Assembly (NCBI GenBank): GCA_963769255.1
Contig: CAVYKV010000001.1
Span: 1,984,001-2,048,000, forward strand
Direction: 5' to 3'
DNA length: 64,000 nucleotides
From: JAKACA01 sp963769255
GTDB taxonomy: Bacteria > Actinomycetota > Acidimicrobiia > Acidimicrobiales > Bog-793
The notes beneath the pieces were generated by a model. The model made no database searches, was not told where the DNA came from, and saw nothing but the letters and a program-made list of their open reading frames with translations. Positions 28,952-37,795 of this stretch are shown here, one piece after another (within the stretch, counting starts at the first letter, position 1; every line of letters starts with the position of its first letter). A program made the position numbers and the translations under genes.

Positions 28952-29532
28952 CGACCGCACCCGGCGGCGGCAACGCGGCGCCTCGTTTGCCGGAGCGCAT
29001 CGAGACCGCAAGGCTGGTGCTGCGACGATGGACGGTGGACGACGTCGACCGGCTCGCCCGAGCCGTCGAGCGCAACCTCGAGCATCTGCGGCCCTTCATG
29101 CCGTGGATCGCCGCCGAGCCCCTGTCGAAACCCGATCGTCACCTCCTCGTGGAGGGCTGGGAGCAGCGCTGGAGGGAGGGGGGCGACGTCGTGCTGGCCA
29201 TCGAGCGGGACGGCGACATCGTGGGAGGTTGTGGACTGCACGCGCGGCGCGGTCCGGGCGTCCTGGAGATCGGCTACTGGGTGGACACGGACGCTCTCGG
29301 GCTCGGCATCGCGGCGGAAGCGGCCGAGGCGCTCACGAGGGCGGCGCTCACCGTGCCGGGTGTGGAGTCCGTCGAGATCCACCACGATCGTGCCAACACG
29401 CGCTCCGGTGCCGTGCCACGCCGGCTCGGCTACGAGTTCGTCGGTGAGACCGTGGGGAGCGCAGCGGCGCCGGGCGAGAGCGGTGTCGACTGCGCCTGGC
29501 GCATGACGAGGGCCGCCTGGGAGAGCCTGTGA
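28948..29532 (+). CDS. GNAT-family acetyltransferase, RimJ/RimL type
   Basis: 194 residues from GTG 28948. IETARLVLRRWTVDDVDRLA at the N-terminus, LEIGYWVDTDALGLGIAAEA (motif A) and EIHHDRANTRSGAVPRRLGY are diagnostic of the RimJ/RimL-like branch, which acetylates protein N-termini or small amines. Coupled to the preceding GNAT gene. It is followed by the palindromic repeat array. Confidence 0.88.
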   Translation: MTTAPGGGNAAPRLPERIETARLVLRRWTVDDVDRLARAVERNLEHLRPFMPWIAAEPLSKPDRHLLVEGWEQRWREGGDVVLAIERDGDIVGGCGLHARRGPGVLEIGYWVDTDALGLGIAAEAAEALTRAALTVPGVESVEIHHDRANTRSGAVPRRLGYEFVGETVGSAAAPGESGVDCAWRMTRAAWESL

Positions 29533-29658
29533 GCTCTTCGTCGCACTGACGGACGGTTCGGGTCCCTTCGTCGGCAGGCCCTCTCCTACGGCGTTGCTTG
29601 ACGGGGGCAACGGACCCTCGGCGGAGGGGTGGGGGGGTTTCGTCGGGTGAGCAGCGTC

Positions 29659-29900
29659 GGGTTCGGGACGAATTCGTTCCTAACCCACCACGTCTCAGCA
29701 GGCTTGGCCGACGAGCGGCGTCGGGTTCGGAACGCCTGCGTTACAAACTCACCCCCACACGAGGTCGGGGCAGAGCCGAGTGGCATACGGTTTGGAACGC
29801 CTGCGTTACTAACTCACCCCCACACGAGGTCGGGGCAGAGCCGAGTGGCATACGGTTTGGAACGCCTGCGTTACTAACTCACCCCCACACGAGGTCGGGT
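29659..29900. repeat. Four-unit tandem array of a 64/65-bp two-hairpin element
   Basis: Units begin at 29659, 29723, 29788 and 29853 (the last is partial). Each starts with a 28-nt imperfect palindrome followed about 25 nt later by a smaller GCCG...YGGC hairpin. Units 2 and 3 are nearly identical; unit 1 has diverged in sequence but keeps the palindrome (left arm GGGTTCGGGACGAA, one mismatch and one wobble in 14 pairs). A single further copy is at 44191-44253. The array fills most of the gap between two convergent genes. Not a CRISPR array: there are no variable spacers. Confidence 0.9.
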
Positions 29901-29910
29901 GAGTTCGTGA

Positions 29911-31851
29911 TCACTCCGCCGAGGGGATGGGCGGTTCGGTCTCGGGTGTCTCGGCCGGCGCCTCAGATGCCGCTTCCTCAGGTGCGGCTGTCTCTGGTGC
30001 CTTCGCCTTTGGTTCCTCGGCCTGACTTTCGGGTGCATCCGACACCTCGAGCGCCGCCCCCTCAGGGGCCGGCGTCTCGGGGGTCGCTGACTCGATCTGC
30101 GCCTCCGATGCTTCAGGCGCCGGTGCCGGCGCCTCAGGGGACGTCGACTCGGGTACCGGCGATTCGGCCGGCGCCACCGACTCGATCTGCACCTCGGATG
30201 CTTCGCGCGCCGGCACCTCGGGGGCCGGCGTCTCGGGGGTCGCTGACTCGACCGGCGCTGCCGGCGCTGCCGCCGGCGCCCCAGCCGGACCCCTCGGTGG
30301 TCGCGGGCGCGGTGCCGGTCGCATCGGATGAGTGCGGACAATGCGCTCGCCCGGGATCGGCTTCGGTGGTGGTGGCATGGACATGCCGAGCATGGGCGCT
30401 AGCGCGGGCAGCCGTCCGGCCGCCTCCCGTGCTTTTCGGCCGACCTCCCCGCTCGGATCCTGCGGGATGCCTGCAGGATGAATCTGCCGCCGCAAGGGCG
30501 ACAGCGTCGCCGCCTCGAGGAGCGCCAACCAACGCTCCGGCGGAGTCTCCACTGTCATGGCGGCACCGACCTGGCTCGTGAGTCGCTCGATGAGGCCGGC
30601 CGGGAAGCGTGCCGTCGGCTCCGGCGGGCGCGCCGACAGGCGGAGCGCCTGCAGCACCCTGCCCTCCTCGAGGGCCTGGGTGAGATGTTGCTCCCAGTCG
30701 GTGCGCAGCTTGGCGACACGCCGTTCGAGGCCTTCTCGCAGCTGGCGTTCGAGCTCGCGCCCGGCGTCGTCCCGCGGTGTCGCGGCGACGACCGTGGTCC
30801 GGAGGTCGCGGAGGCCGATCTCGTCGATCTGGGAGAGCACGGATTCCGCCCGGTCGAGCCAGAGAGCGGCTTTGACGTCGGGTTGCAGCTGCTCGGCGAG
30901 CTCGAGGATGGAATCGGCCGCTACGGGCGGCCGGCCTTCGGCTTGGGCACGGCCCTGCTCTTCGGCAATCGCCTTGCGCACGGCCGGCATGCCCCCCGTG
31001 GCGAGGCGGTCCGCGATGATCTGCTGCTCCCCGGGCAGCGTGGCCATGAGCTCGTCCCGGTGCTTCGTGCCGGGCTCGAGGCGCACCGGTCCTCGCCGTG
31101 GCCTCGCCATACGGTCTCCGGTCCGGTCGGCCGGCCCCGGCCGATCGGCCGGCCGATCGGCCGTACGCTGCGGGCGGTCGCGCCCTCCCTCGGCATCGCG
31201 GCCGCGTGCCGGGCCTGTGCGGGGACCCGCACCGGGTCGCGCCGGCGGCCGTCCGTCCGAGCGCCGGCCGCCCGTGGGGCCGCCCGAGCCGCCCGTCCCA
31301 GCGGCGGGGGCGTTGAGGTCACGACGGGCCGAAGCCACCTCGGTGCGGAACCGTGAGCGTCCGCGGGCACCGCCCTCGCCCTCGCGGCGAGGGGGTGCGC
31401 CATGCCGCTCCGCTCGCGGGCCCTCGGTGGACTCGCCGCCCTCGGTCTTCTCAGCGCCCTCGGTGGGAGGCGTCCCCTCCCGGCGCCGGCTGCGGTCGCC
31501 TGCCGGGCGGGGGGGCCGGCGCTCGTTGCCATCCCGGAAGAAGGGACTCTCGCGCCGCCGATCCGACGGACCAGCCAGTACCGTCGTCACGCCCGCCACC
31601 GGGCGCTGCGTCCCGACGACCTCGATCCGATCGGCCGGCGTGTCCTTCCCCTTCGGCGGGAGCACGGCCACGATCGTGATGCCGTCGAGCTCCACCTCCG
31701 CCTCGATGCGGAGCACGTCGCCCACCTTGGATCCCTTCGGCAGCATGGAGGCGGCCACCGAGCCCCTGGGTTGGCGGGCCCCCGCCGCGCGCCACGTGAA
31801 GGTGTCGTCGTCCCGCGTGCTCGTGAGCTCGACATCCATCCGATGAGGCAT
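29911..31851 (-). CDS. Large modular protein: N-terminal beta domain, helical core, disordered Pro/Glu tail
   Basis: 646 residues, unrecognised. Residues 1-80 (MDVELTSTRDDDTFTWRAAG, then GSKVGDVLRIEAEVELDGI) look like a small beta-barrel, possibly nucleic-acid binding. About 85-255 is Arg/Gly/Pro-rich disorder (runs such as GGRRSDGRPPARPGAGPRTG). About 260-480 is an alpha-helical domain (HRDELMATLPGEQQIIADRL; KLRTDWEQHLTQALEEGRV). The last 130 residues are an Ala/Pro/Glu tail with internal repeats (ESATPETPAPE twice; SEVQIES/SEAQIES), visible in DNA as 31-bp direct repeats at 30065-30095 and 30221-30251. An RNA- or ribosome-associated role is only a guess. Confidence 0.75.
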   Translation of the reverse strand: MPHRMDVELTSTRDDDTFTWRAAGARQPRGSVAASMLPKGSKVGDVLRIEAEVELDGITIVAVLPPKGKDTPADRIEVVGTQRPVAGVTTVLAGPSDRRRESPFFRDGNERRPPRPAGDRSRRREGTPPTEGAEKTEGGESTEGPRAERHGAPPRREGEGGARGRSRFRTEVASARRDLNAPAAGTGGSGGPTGGRRSDGRPPARPGAGPRTGPARGRDAEGGRDRPQRTADRPADRPGPADRTGDRMARPRRGPVRLEPGTKHRDELMATLPGEQQIIADRLATGGMPAVRKAIAEEQGRAQAEGRPPVAADSILELAEQLQPDVKAALWLDRAESVLSQIDEIGLRDLRTTVVAATPRDDAGRELERQLREGLERRVAKLRTDWEQHLTQALEEGRVLQALRLSARPPEPTARFPAGLIERLTSQVGAAMTVETPPERWLALLEAATLSPLRRQIHPAGIPQDPSGEVGRKAREAAGRLPALAPMLGMSMPPPPKPIPGERIVRTHPMRPAPRPRPPRGPAGAPAAAPAAPVESATPETPAPEVPAREASEVQIESVAPAESPVPESTSPEAPAPAPEASEAQIESATPETPAPEGAALEVSDAPESQAEEPKAKAPETAAPEEAASEAPAETPETEPPIPSAE

Positions 31852-31860
31852 GACCGGCCA

Positions 31861-31866
31861 AAGTTA
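31861..31866 (-). promoter_or_regulatory. -10 box for 29911-31851 gene
   Basis: TAACTT (minus strand), 9 nt before ATG 31851. Confidence 0.4.
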
Positions 31867-32078
31867 CAGCCTTTGCAACACGCCGGTGTCATCCGGAAAG
31901 GCGGACGAGCTGCGTCCCGGGCTACCGCGAGACGTGGGCGCTCCAAACTGGCCCCCGGCGGTCGCTCTCGTCACTCGGTACGTCCCCTCCGGGCGACCCG
32001 ATGCCGACCTCGACGCGCCGCCGAGCCCCCACTCATGGCTGGCGACGCTCTATCGTTTGCTGGACATCGAGGTGAGCC

Positions 32079-33491
32079 ATGATCTTCGAGCAGTACTTCC
32101 TGAGCTGCCTGTCTCACGCCTCGTACCTCGTCGGCGACGAGGGCTCGGGGTTGGCCGCCGTCGTCGACCCGCAGCGTGACATCTCCGGCTACCTGGCCGA
32201 CGCCGAGCATCATGGCGTCGAGGTCGTGACGGTCATCGAAACCCACTTCCACGCCGACTTCCTGTCCGGCCACCTCGAGCTGGCCGAGGCGACGGGCGCC
32301 GAGATCTGTTACGGGAAGGGGGCGGCGACCGAATTCCCCATCCGGCGCCTCGGCGACGGCGAGCGCATCGAGCTCGGCGACGTGAGCCTCGAGATCCGGG
32401 CGACGCCCGGCCACACGATGGAGTCGATCTCCATCGTCGTCTATGAGCACGCCGGCGACGCCGTCCCCTTCGGCGTGCTCACGGGCGACACGCTCTTCAT
32501 CGGCGACGTCGGTCGCCCCGACCTCATGTCGGGTGACGGGTTGACAGCGAAGGAGCTGGCTGCCTTCCTCTTCGACTCCATCCACGACCGCCTCCTTACG
32601 CTGCCCGATGCGACTCGCGTCTACCCCGCCCACGGGGCCGGTTCCTCCTGCGGCAAGAACCTCTCGACCGACACATGGTCGACCATCGGGGAGCAGCGAC
32701 GGACGAACTACGCCCTTCGCATCGCCTCCAAGGAGGAGTTCGTCGCCACCGTCACGGCCGGGCAGCCGACCGCCCCGCCCTACTTCCCGTACGACTCGCA
32801 GCTCAACCGGGAGCGGCGCCAGCTCCTCGACGACCACGCAGCCCCTGCCTCCCTCACTCTCGAGCAGCTCCTCGCCGCTCAGGAAGCGGGCGCCGTCGTG
32901 CTCGACACCCGCGAGCCCGCCGCCTTCGCCCGCGGGCACTTCTTCGGCGCCCTCAACGTCGGCCTGGGGGGCCGGTTCGCCGAGTTCGCCGGCGACGTGC
33001 TGCGACCGGCGGACGAGATCGTCATCGTGTGCGACCCGGGTCACGCCACCGAGGCGCGGGTTCGCCTCGGCCGGATCGGCTTCGACCGCGTGACCGGCTG
33101 CCTCGCCGGCGACGTCGGGGAGGCGCTCGAGAACGCTCCCGGAGGACCGCGCCGGAGCCGCCTCGTGGCGGCGGCCGAGCTGGCGAATGCCTTCGCCGAG
33201 CACGGCAAGCCGCCCTTCGCCATCGTCGACGTGCGCAATCCGCCCGAGCTCGAAGCCGGCCGCATCCCGGGAGCCCGCAACATCCCGCTCGCCGAGCTCC
33301 TGGCCCGCCTGGAGGAGATCCCCATCGGGGAACCGGTACTCGTGCACTGCGCCAGCGGCTACCGCTCGTCCATCGCCGCCAGCGTCATGCGGCGTGCCGG
33401 GCACGATGACGTCTCGGACCTCGCCGGGGGCTACCAGGCCTTCGAGCGGGCCCTCGCTAGAGTCCGCCTCGCGGGAGCACCGCCTGGATGA
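32079..33491 (+). CDS. MBL-fold hydrolase with two rhodanese domains
   Basis: 470 residues in the persulfide-dioxygenase/CstB-like architecture: a metallo-beta-lactamase domain (metal motif THFHADFLSGH near residue 65, TPGHTMESIS, LTGDTLFIGDVGRPDL) followed by two rhodanese domains. The second rhodanese has the active-site loop VHCASGYRSS. In the first the loop reads VCDPGHATEA, keeping Cys in an atypical loop. Likely role: oxidation or transfer of sulfane sulfur. GAGGTGAG precedes ATG 32079. The last 35 bp overlap the convergent IlvX-like gene. Confidence 0.88.
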   Translation: MIFEQYFLSCLSHASYLVGDEGSGLAAVVDPQRDISGYLADAEHHGVEVVTVIETHFHADFLSGHLELAEATGAEICYGKGAATEFPIRRLGDGERIELGDVSLEIRATPGHTMESISIVVYEHAGDAVPFGVLTGDTLFIGDVGRPDLMSGDGLTAKELAAFLFDSIHDRLLTLPDATRVYPAHGAGSSCGKNLSTDTWSTIGEQRRTNYALRIASKEEFVATVTAGQPTAPPYFPYDSQLNRERRQLLDDHAAPASLTLEQLLAAQEAGAVVLDTREPAAFARGHFFGALNVGLGGRFAEFAGDVLRPADEIVIVCDPGHATEARVRLGRIGFDRVTGCLAGDVGEALENAPGGPRRSRLVAAAELANAFAEHGKPPFAIVDVRNPPELEAGRIPGARNIPLAELLARLEEIPIGEPVLVHCASGYRSSIAASVMRRAGHDDVSDLAGGYQAFERALARVRLAGAPPG

Positions 33492-35037
33492 GGTGAGGCC
33501 CCTCCTCGGCGAAGGCGTCGGCCAGCGCTCTCGTGAGCTCCTCGCCCGTGGTGGCCCGCACGGCCGGGACGCCGAGGCCGTGCGAGATGGCCACGAAGTC
33601 CATGCTCGGCCTCTCGAGATCGAGCATGGAGCGGGCGGCGGGTCCTCCGGCGTCGGCGCCGACGCGGGACAGCTCCACGTTCAAGATGGCGTAGGAGCCG
33701 TTGTCCAAGATGACGTTCGTCACGTTGAGGCCTTCACGGGCCTGCGTCCAGAGCGCCTGGATCGTGTAGAGGCTGCTCCCGTCTGCCTCGAGGGCCAGCA
33801 CGGGCCGGTCGGGGCACGCCATGGCGGCCCCGACGGAGAGGGGGAGGCCCTGCCCGATCGAATTGCCCGTGAGTGACAGGAGGGTGTGGGCCGACGCCCC
33901 TTCCGTGGCGGCAGGGAGGTGGAGGGCAGCCGTGACGGCCTCGTCCGAGACGATGGCCCCCTCCGGCAGGAGGGCGCCGACGGCGGCGGCAACGCCGGCG
34001 GCCGTGAGCGTCCCACTCGGCGGTGCCGGACGAGCGGCTGCCGCCGTCCTCGGGGCAGTCCTGCCGGCGCCGACCTCCTCGACGAGCGCCCCCAAGGCCC
34101 CGAGGGCGTCTTCGCCGGGGGAGGAGAGGACGTGCACCTCGCAGCCTTCGGGGATGAGATCGCTCGGCCGCTCCGGGTAGGCGAAGGCGGAGACGGGCGC
34201 ACGGGCGTCGACGAGCACGAGGTGGCGCAGCCCAGCCATCTGTGCCATGGCGAACTCGGCGAAGTAGGCGAGGCGCTCGACGACCGGCCTGCCGGCCCCC
34301 CGCTCGAGGCGGGCGGGAAACGACTCCGCCAGGAGCTTGGCACCCGCGTGCTCGCCGAGTTGGCTGGCGAGGAGGAGACCTGCCTCGCTGAGTGCGGCCG
34401 ACCCGAGCAGGAGAGCGGCGGGCTCGCCGCCACAAAGGGCGGCGGCGGCCGCCTTCACGGCGTCGGACGACACGGAGGTACCGACCCCGGCCCGCCGCAC
34501 CGCCTCGGGAACCTCCGGGGGGGCGGCGGCGTCGCCCACGTCCAGCCAGGAGACGTCGGCCGGCACTACGAGGGTCGCCACCTGCCCGGGGGGGCCGAGG
34601 GCGGCGGTCACCGCCGCCACGGAGTCCGTCACGATCTCGCCCGGGGCGGCGCACCAGCGGTACCAGCCGGACATGGGACGAGCGAGCGACTCGATGTCGC
34701 TCTCGAGCGGGGCGTCGTAGGCCTTGTGGTGGCGGGCGTGGTCGCCGACGACGTTCACGACCGGTGTTCGCGCCCGCCGGGCGTTGTGAAGGTTGGCGAG
34801 CCCGTTGGCGAGGCCGGGGCCGAGGTGCAGGAGCGTCGCCGCCGGCCTGCCCGCCATGCGCCCGAACCCGTCGGCCGCCCCGGTCACGACGCCCTCGAAG
34901 AGGCCGAGGACGGGTCGCACGCCGCCGACGGCGTCGAGAGCCGCCACGAGGTGCATCTCGGAGGTCCCGGGGTTCATGAAGCACGTGTCGACACCGCAGG
35001 CGCCGAGCGTCCGCAGGAGGAGCTCCCCGCCCTTCAC
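33457..35037 (-). CDS. ilvX: Acetolactate synthase-like TPP enzyme (IlvX type)
   Basis: 526 residues with the full TPP-decarboxylase layout: CFMNPGTSEMHLVAALDA with the NPGT entry loop, FEGVVTGAADGFGRMAGRPA (TPP-activating Glu), LLHLGPGLANGLANLHNARR, and the C-terminal PP domain LEADGSSLYTIQALWTQARE. It closely resembles mycobacterial IlvX as I remember it, and not true IlvB. GTG 35037 overlaps the FAD-oxidase stop as GTGA, so the two are coupled. A route 2-hydroxyacid to 2-oxoacid to aldehyde or ligation product would fit the pair (inference). Confidence 0.85.
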   Translation of the reverse strand: MKGGELLLRTLGACGVDTCFMNPGTSEMHLVAALDAVGGVRPVLGLFEGVVTGAADGFGRMAGRPAATLLHLGPGLANGLANLHNARRARTPVVNVVGDHARHHKAYDAPLESDIESLARPMSGWYRWCAAPGEIVTDSVAAVTAALGPPGQVATLVVPADVSWLDVGDAAAPPEVPEAVRRAGVGTSVSSDAVKAAAAALCGGEPAALLLGSAALSEAGLLLASQLGEHAGAKLLAESFPARLERGAGRPVVERLAYFAEFAMAQMAGLRHLVLVDARAPVSAFAYPERPSDLIPEGCEVHVLSSPGEDALGALGALVEEVGAGRTAPRTAAAARPAPPSGTLTAAGVAAAVGALLPEGAIVSDEAVTAALHLPAATEGASAHTLLSLTGNSIGQGLPLSVGAAMACPDRPVLALEADGSSLYTIQALWTQAREGLNVTNVILDNGSYAILNVELSRVGADAGGPAARSMLDLERPSMDFVAISHGLGVPAVRATTGEELTRALADAFAEEGPHLIQAVLPRGGL

Positions 35038-36446
35038 GACGTCTCCGTGTCCGCCGCTGGGGCGCTGCCGAAGATCTTGTCGGGATTGAGGATGCCGGAG
35101 GGGTCGAAAGCCGCCTTGACCCGCCGCATGAGGGCGATGCGGGCAGGATCCTCCAGCTCGAGGTAGGCGGCCCGCTTGGCCGTCCCGATGCCGTGCTCGC
35201 CCGAGATGGCACCGCCGAGGTCGAGGGCGGCACGGAAGAGGTCGAGCAGGAAAGCCTCCCGCCTCTCGGCGGCCGGTTGGAAGACCGAGAGGTGGACGTT
35301 GCCGTCGCCGGCGTGGCCGCAACCGACAGCGAAACACCCGTGCTCGGCGGCGAGCTTGCCCGCCGCCTCCAGGTAGCCGACGAGGGCGTTGCGGGGCACG
35401 ACGACGTCGACGATGTCGTCGGCGCCGGCCGCCTTGGCGACGAAGAAGGCACGCTCGCGGGCGCGCACGAGCGAGGCAGCGGCCGCCGCCGGCAGCACGA
35501 AGGCGTCCATGGCCCCGGCTTGCTCGAGGAGGAGGCCGACGGACTCGACGTCCTCGTCGATGCGCCCCTGGCTGCGCTGCTCGACGACGACGAGGAGATA
35601 GGCGCTGGCGGCGGAACGGACGTCGTCCGGCAGGCCGAGCTCGAGGCCCTCGGCCGCCGTGATGGAGGCCATCGTGAGCGAGTCGAGATACTCGAGCAGC
35701 GTCGGGGCGAGGCCGCTGCGGAGGATGGCCGGCACGGCGGCGGCCACCTGGGCGACGGAGACGAAGGGGGCGAGCACGCTGGCGGCGTGGCCGAGGAGCG
35801 GCTGCAGCTTCAGCGTCGCCTCCGTGACGAAGGCGAGGGTTCCTTCCGAGCCGATGACGAGCTGAGCGAGGTCGTAGCCCGTCGAGGACTTCACGTAGCG
35901 GCCGCCGGCGCGGATGACCTCGCCCGTGCCGAGGACCATCTCGAGCCCGAGCACGTTGTTGCGCGTGACGCCGTAGCGGACGGCCCGCATGCCCCCGGCG
36001 TTCGTGTTGACGTTCCCCCCGATCGAGCCGCTCAGCTCGCCCGGGTAGACGGGATAGACGAGGCCCCTCGGCGACAGGGCGGCCTCCAGCTCCGCCAGGG
36101 TGACGCCCGGCTGCACGACGGCGACATGGTTGCCCTCGTCCACCTCGAGGATGCGGTTCATGCGGGAGAAGGACACGACGACGCCGCCCGGCACGGGCAC
36201 GCAGCCGCCCGACAGACCGGTGGCACTGCCTCGTGCCGTGAGGGGCACGCCGTGCTGCCGGGCAAGGGCGACCACGGCGGCCACCTCCGCCGTGGTGGTG
36301 GGGAAGACGACGGCTCGTGGCAGGCAGGCTGACGACAACAGCCCCTCGTCGTGCCCGTACTGCTCGAGGAGATCCTCCCCCTGTTCGAAGGCGCCGGGGC
36401 CGACGACGTCCGCCAGGGCGTCCAGGAACGACTGTGTTGCCGTCAT
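35034..36446 (-). CDS. FAD-linked oxidase, GlcD/D-lactate dehydrogenase type
   Basis: 470 residues: PCMH-type FAD domain (TARGSATGLSGGCVPVPGG; GELSGSIGGNVNTNAGGMRA; GSEGTLAFVTEATLKL) and a C-terminal substrate cap with the metal-binding motif GHAGDGNVHLS and GEHGIGTAKR. It oxidises a 2-hydroxyacid such as glycolate or D-lactate; which one cannot be told. A TAGCCT box 7 nt upstream supports ATG 36446 over GTG 36449. It is divergent from fumarylacetoacetase and coupled to the IlvX-like gene. Confidence 0.9.
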   Translation of the reverse strand: MTATQSFLDALADVVGPGAFEQGEDLLEQYGHDEGLLSSACLPRAVVFPTTTAEVAAVVALARQHGVPLTARGSATGLSGGCVPVPGGVVVSFSRMNRILEVDEGNHVAVVQPGVTLAELEAALSPRGLVYPVYPGELSGSIGGNVNTNAGGMRAVRYGVTRNNVLGLEMVLGTGEVIRAGGRYVKSSTGYDLAQLVIGSEGTLAFVTEATLKLQPLLGHAASVLAPFVSVAQVAAAVPAILRSGLAPTLLEYLDSLTMASITAAEGLELGLPDDVRSAASAYLLVVVEQRSQGRIDEDVESVGLLLEQAGAMDAFVLPAAAAASLVRARERAFFVAKAAGADDIVDVVVPRNALVGYLEAAGKLAAEHGCFAVGCGHAGDGNVHLSVFQPAAERREAFLLDLFRAALDLGGAISGEHGIGTAKRAAYLELEDPARIALMRRVKAAFDPSGILNPDKIFGSAPAADTETS

Positions 36447-36453
36447 CACGAGG

Positions 36454-36459
36454 AGGCTA
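36454..36459 (-). promoter_or_regulatory. -10 box for FAD oxidase operon
   Basis: TAGCCT (minus strand), 7 nt before ATG 36446. Confidence 0.5.
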
Positions 36460-36507
36460 ACGCAGCGGGAACCTCCGGCCAGGGCCGTGCCCCGGCACGC
36501 CCGGGCC

Positions 36508-36513
36508 TACGAT
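36508..36513 (+). promoter_or_regulatory. -10 box for fumarylacetoacetase
   Basis: TACGAT, 8 nt before ATG 36522. Confidence 0.5.
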
Positions 36514-36521
36514 GCCGGTCC

Positions 36522-37754
36522 ATGGCCTGGCCGGAGAAGGGAGCTGTCGAGGGGGCAGACGACACCCTCTACCCGGTGGAGAACTTGCCCTACTGCGCCT
36601 TCTCGGCACCGGGTGGGAAGCGGCGCATCGGTGTGGCCATCGGCGATCACCTGCTCGACGCAGCCCCCGCCTGCCGCATGGTCGGGCTTCCCGACTCGAC
36701 GGCCGACCTCCTCGCCGGTCCCACGCTCAACCCCTTGCTGGAGGCCGGACCGGGAGCCTGGGCGGAGGTGCGGAGCTGCCTCACCGGGCTCCTCTCCGAC
36801 ACGGCCAACGCCCGCGCCGTCCGTCCGCACCTGCACGACCCCGCCGCCGTCCGGTACCACCTCCCGTTCGAGGTGGCCGACTACGTGGACTTCTACTCCT
36901 GCGAGGAGCACGCCAGGAACGTCGGGCGCATCCTCCGCCCCGATGCCGAGCCCCTCATGGCGAACTGGAAGCACCTGCCCGTCGGCTACCACGGTCGAGC
37001 CGGCACCGTCGTCGTGTCGGGCACCGAGGTGCGCCGACCCCGCGGACAGCGCATGGTGCCGCCGGAGGGCACGCCTCGCTTCGGCCCGTCGGAGCGGCTG
37101 GATGTGGAGGTGGAGGTGGGTTTCGTCGTGGGAGTGGGCAGCACGCAGGGCGAGCCCGTCGGCATCGGGGACTTTCGCCAGCACGTCTTCGGGATCTGCC
37201 TCGTCAACGACTGGTCGGCCCGCGACATCCAGGCCTACGAGTACGTCCCGCTCGGGCCCTTCCTCGGCAAGTCCTTCGCCACGTCGGTCTCGGCCTTCGT
37301 CGTGCCGCTGGCCGCTCTCGAGTCAGCCCGCTGCGACCCGCCCCGGCGCGACCCCCCGGTGGAGGCCTACCTGCAGGAGCCGGAACCGTGGGGCCTCGAC
37401 CTCCACCTCGAGCTCGAGTGCAACGGCACGGTCGTGAGCCGGCCGCCTTTCGCCGCCATGTACTGGACGCCCGCCCAACAGCTCGCCCACCTCACCGTGA
37501 ACGGCGCCAGCCTGCGGACCGGGGACCTCTACGCCTCCGGCACGGTGAGCGGCCCCAGCATGGGGGAGCGGGGGTCGTTCCTCGAGCTCAGCTGGAACGG
37601 GGCGGAGCCGGTGGCGCTCGAGGACGGCAACCGCCGATCGTTCCTCGACGACGGCGACGTCGTCACGATCCGGGGGACGGCACCGGGCACCGCCGGCCGC
37701 CCCATCGGCCTCGGCGAAGTGACAGGGCGCATCCTGCCGGCTCTCGGCGCCTGA
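36522..37754 (+). CDS. fahA: Fumarylacetoacetase
   Basis: Last step of tyrosine/homogentisate breakdown: cleaves fumarylacetoacetate to fumarate and acetoacetate. 410 residues with the short FAA N-terminal domain and the hydrolase domain. Active-site motifs match the eukaryotic and bacterial enzyme: DYVDFYSCEEHARNVG (Asp and catalytic His), NWKHLPVGYHGRAGTVV, LDVEVEVGFVVG (metal Glu pair), NDWSARDIQAYEYVPLGPF. No other tyrosine-degradation gene is in the window. Confidence 0.94.
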   Translation: MAWPEKGAVEGADDTLYPVENLPYCAFSAPGGKRRIGVAIGDHLLDAAPACRMVGLPDSTADLLAGPTLNPLLEAGPGAWAEVRSCLTGLLSDTANARAVRPHLHDPAAVRYHLPFEVADYVDFYSCEEHARNVGRILRPDAEPLMANWKHLPVGYHGRAGTVVVSGTEVRRPRGQRMVPPEGTPRFGPSERLDVEVEVGFVVGVGSTQGEPVGIGDFRQHVFGICLVNDWSARDIQAYEYVPLGPFLGKSFATSVSAFVVPLAALESARCDPPRRDPPVEAYLQEPEPWGLDLHLELECNGTVVSRPPFAAMYWTPAQQLAHLTVNGASLRTGDLYASGTVSGPSMGERGSFLELSWNGAEPVALEDGNRRSFLDDGDVVTIRGTAPGTAGRPIGLGEVTGRILPALGA

Positions 37755-37783
37755 GGATCCGCCACTTCAGGACGCCCGGCCGC

Positions 37784-37789
37784 GACAAT
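37784..37789 (+). promoter_or_regulatory. Possible -10 box for corA
   Basis: GACAAT, 6 nt before ATG 37796; deviates at the first base. Confidence 0.35.
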
Positions 37790-37795
37790 CGGAGC

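Noticed and set aside
29659..29900. CRISPR array or integron attC array
   Set aside because: Units are contiguous 64/65-bp repeats without variable spacers, no cas or integrase genes are nearby, and no cassette ORFs separate the units.
29598..30581. 327-residue plus-strand ORF running through the repeat array
   Set aside because: Its sequence is generated by the tandem repeat and by the antisense of the Pro/Glu-rich tail; no independent coding evidence.
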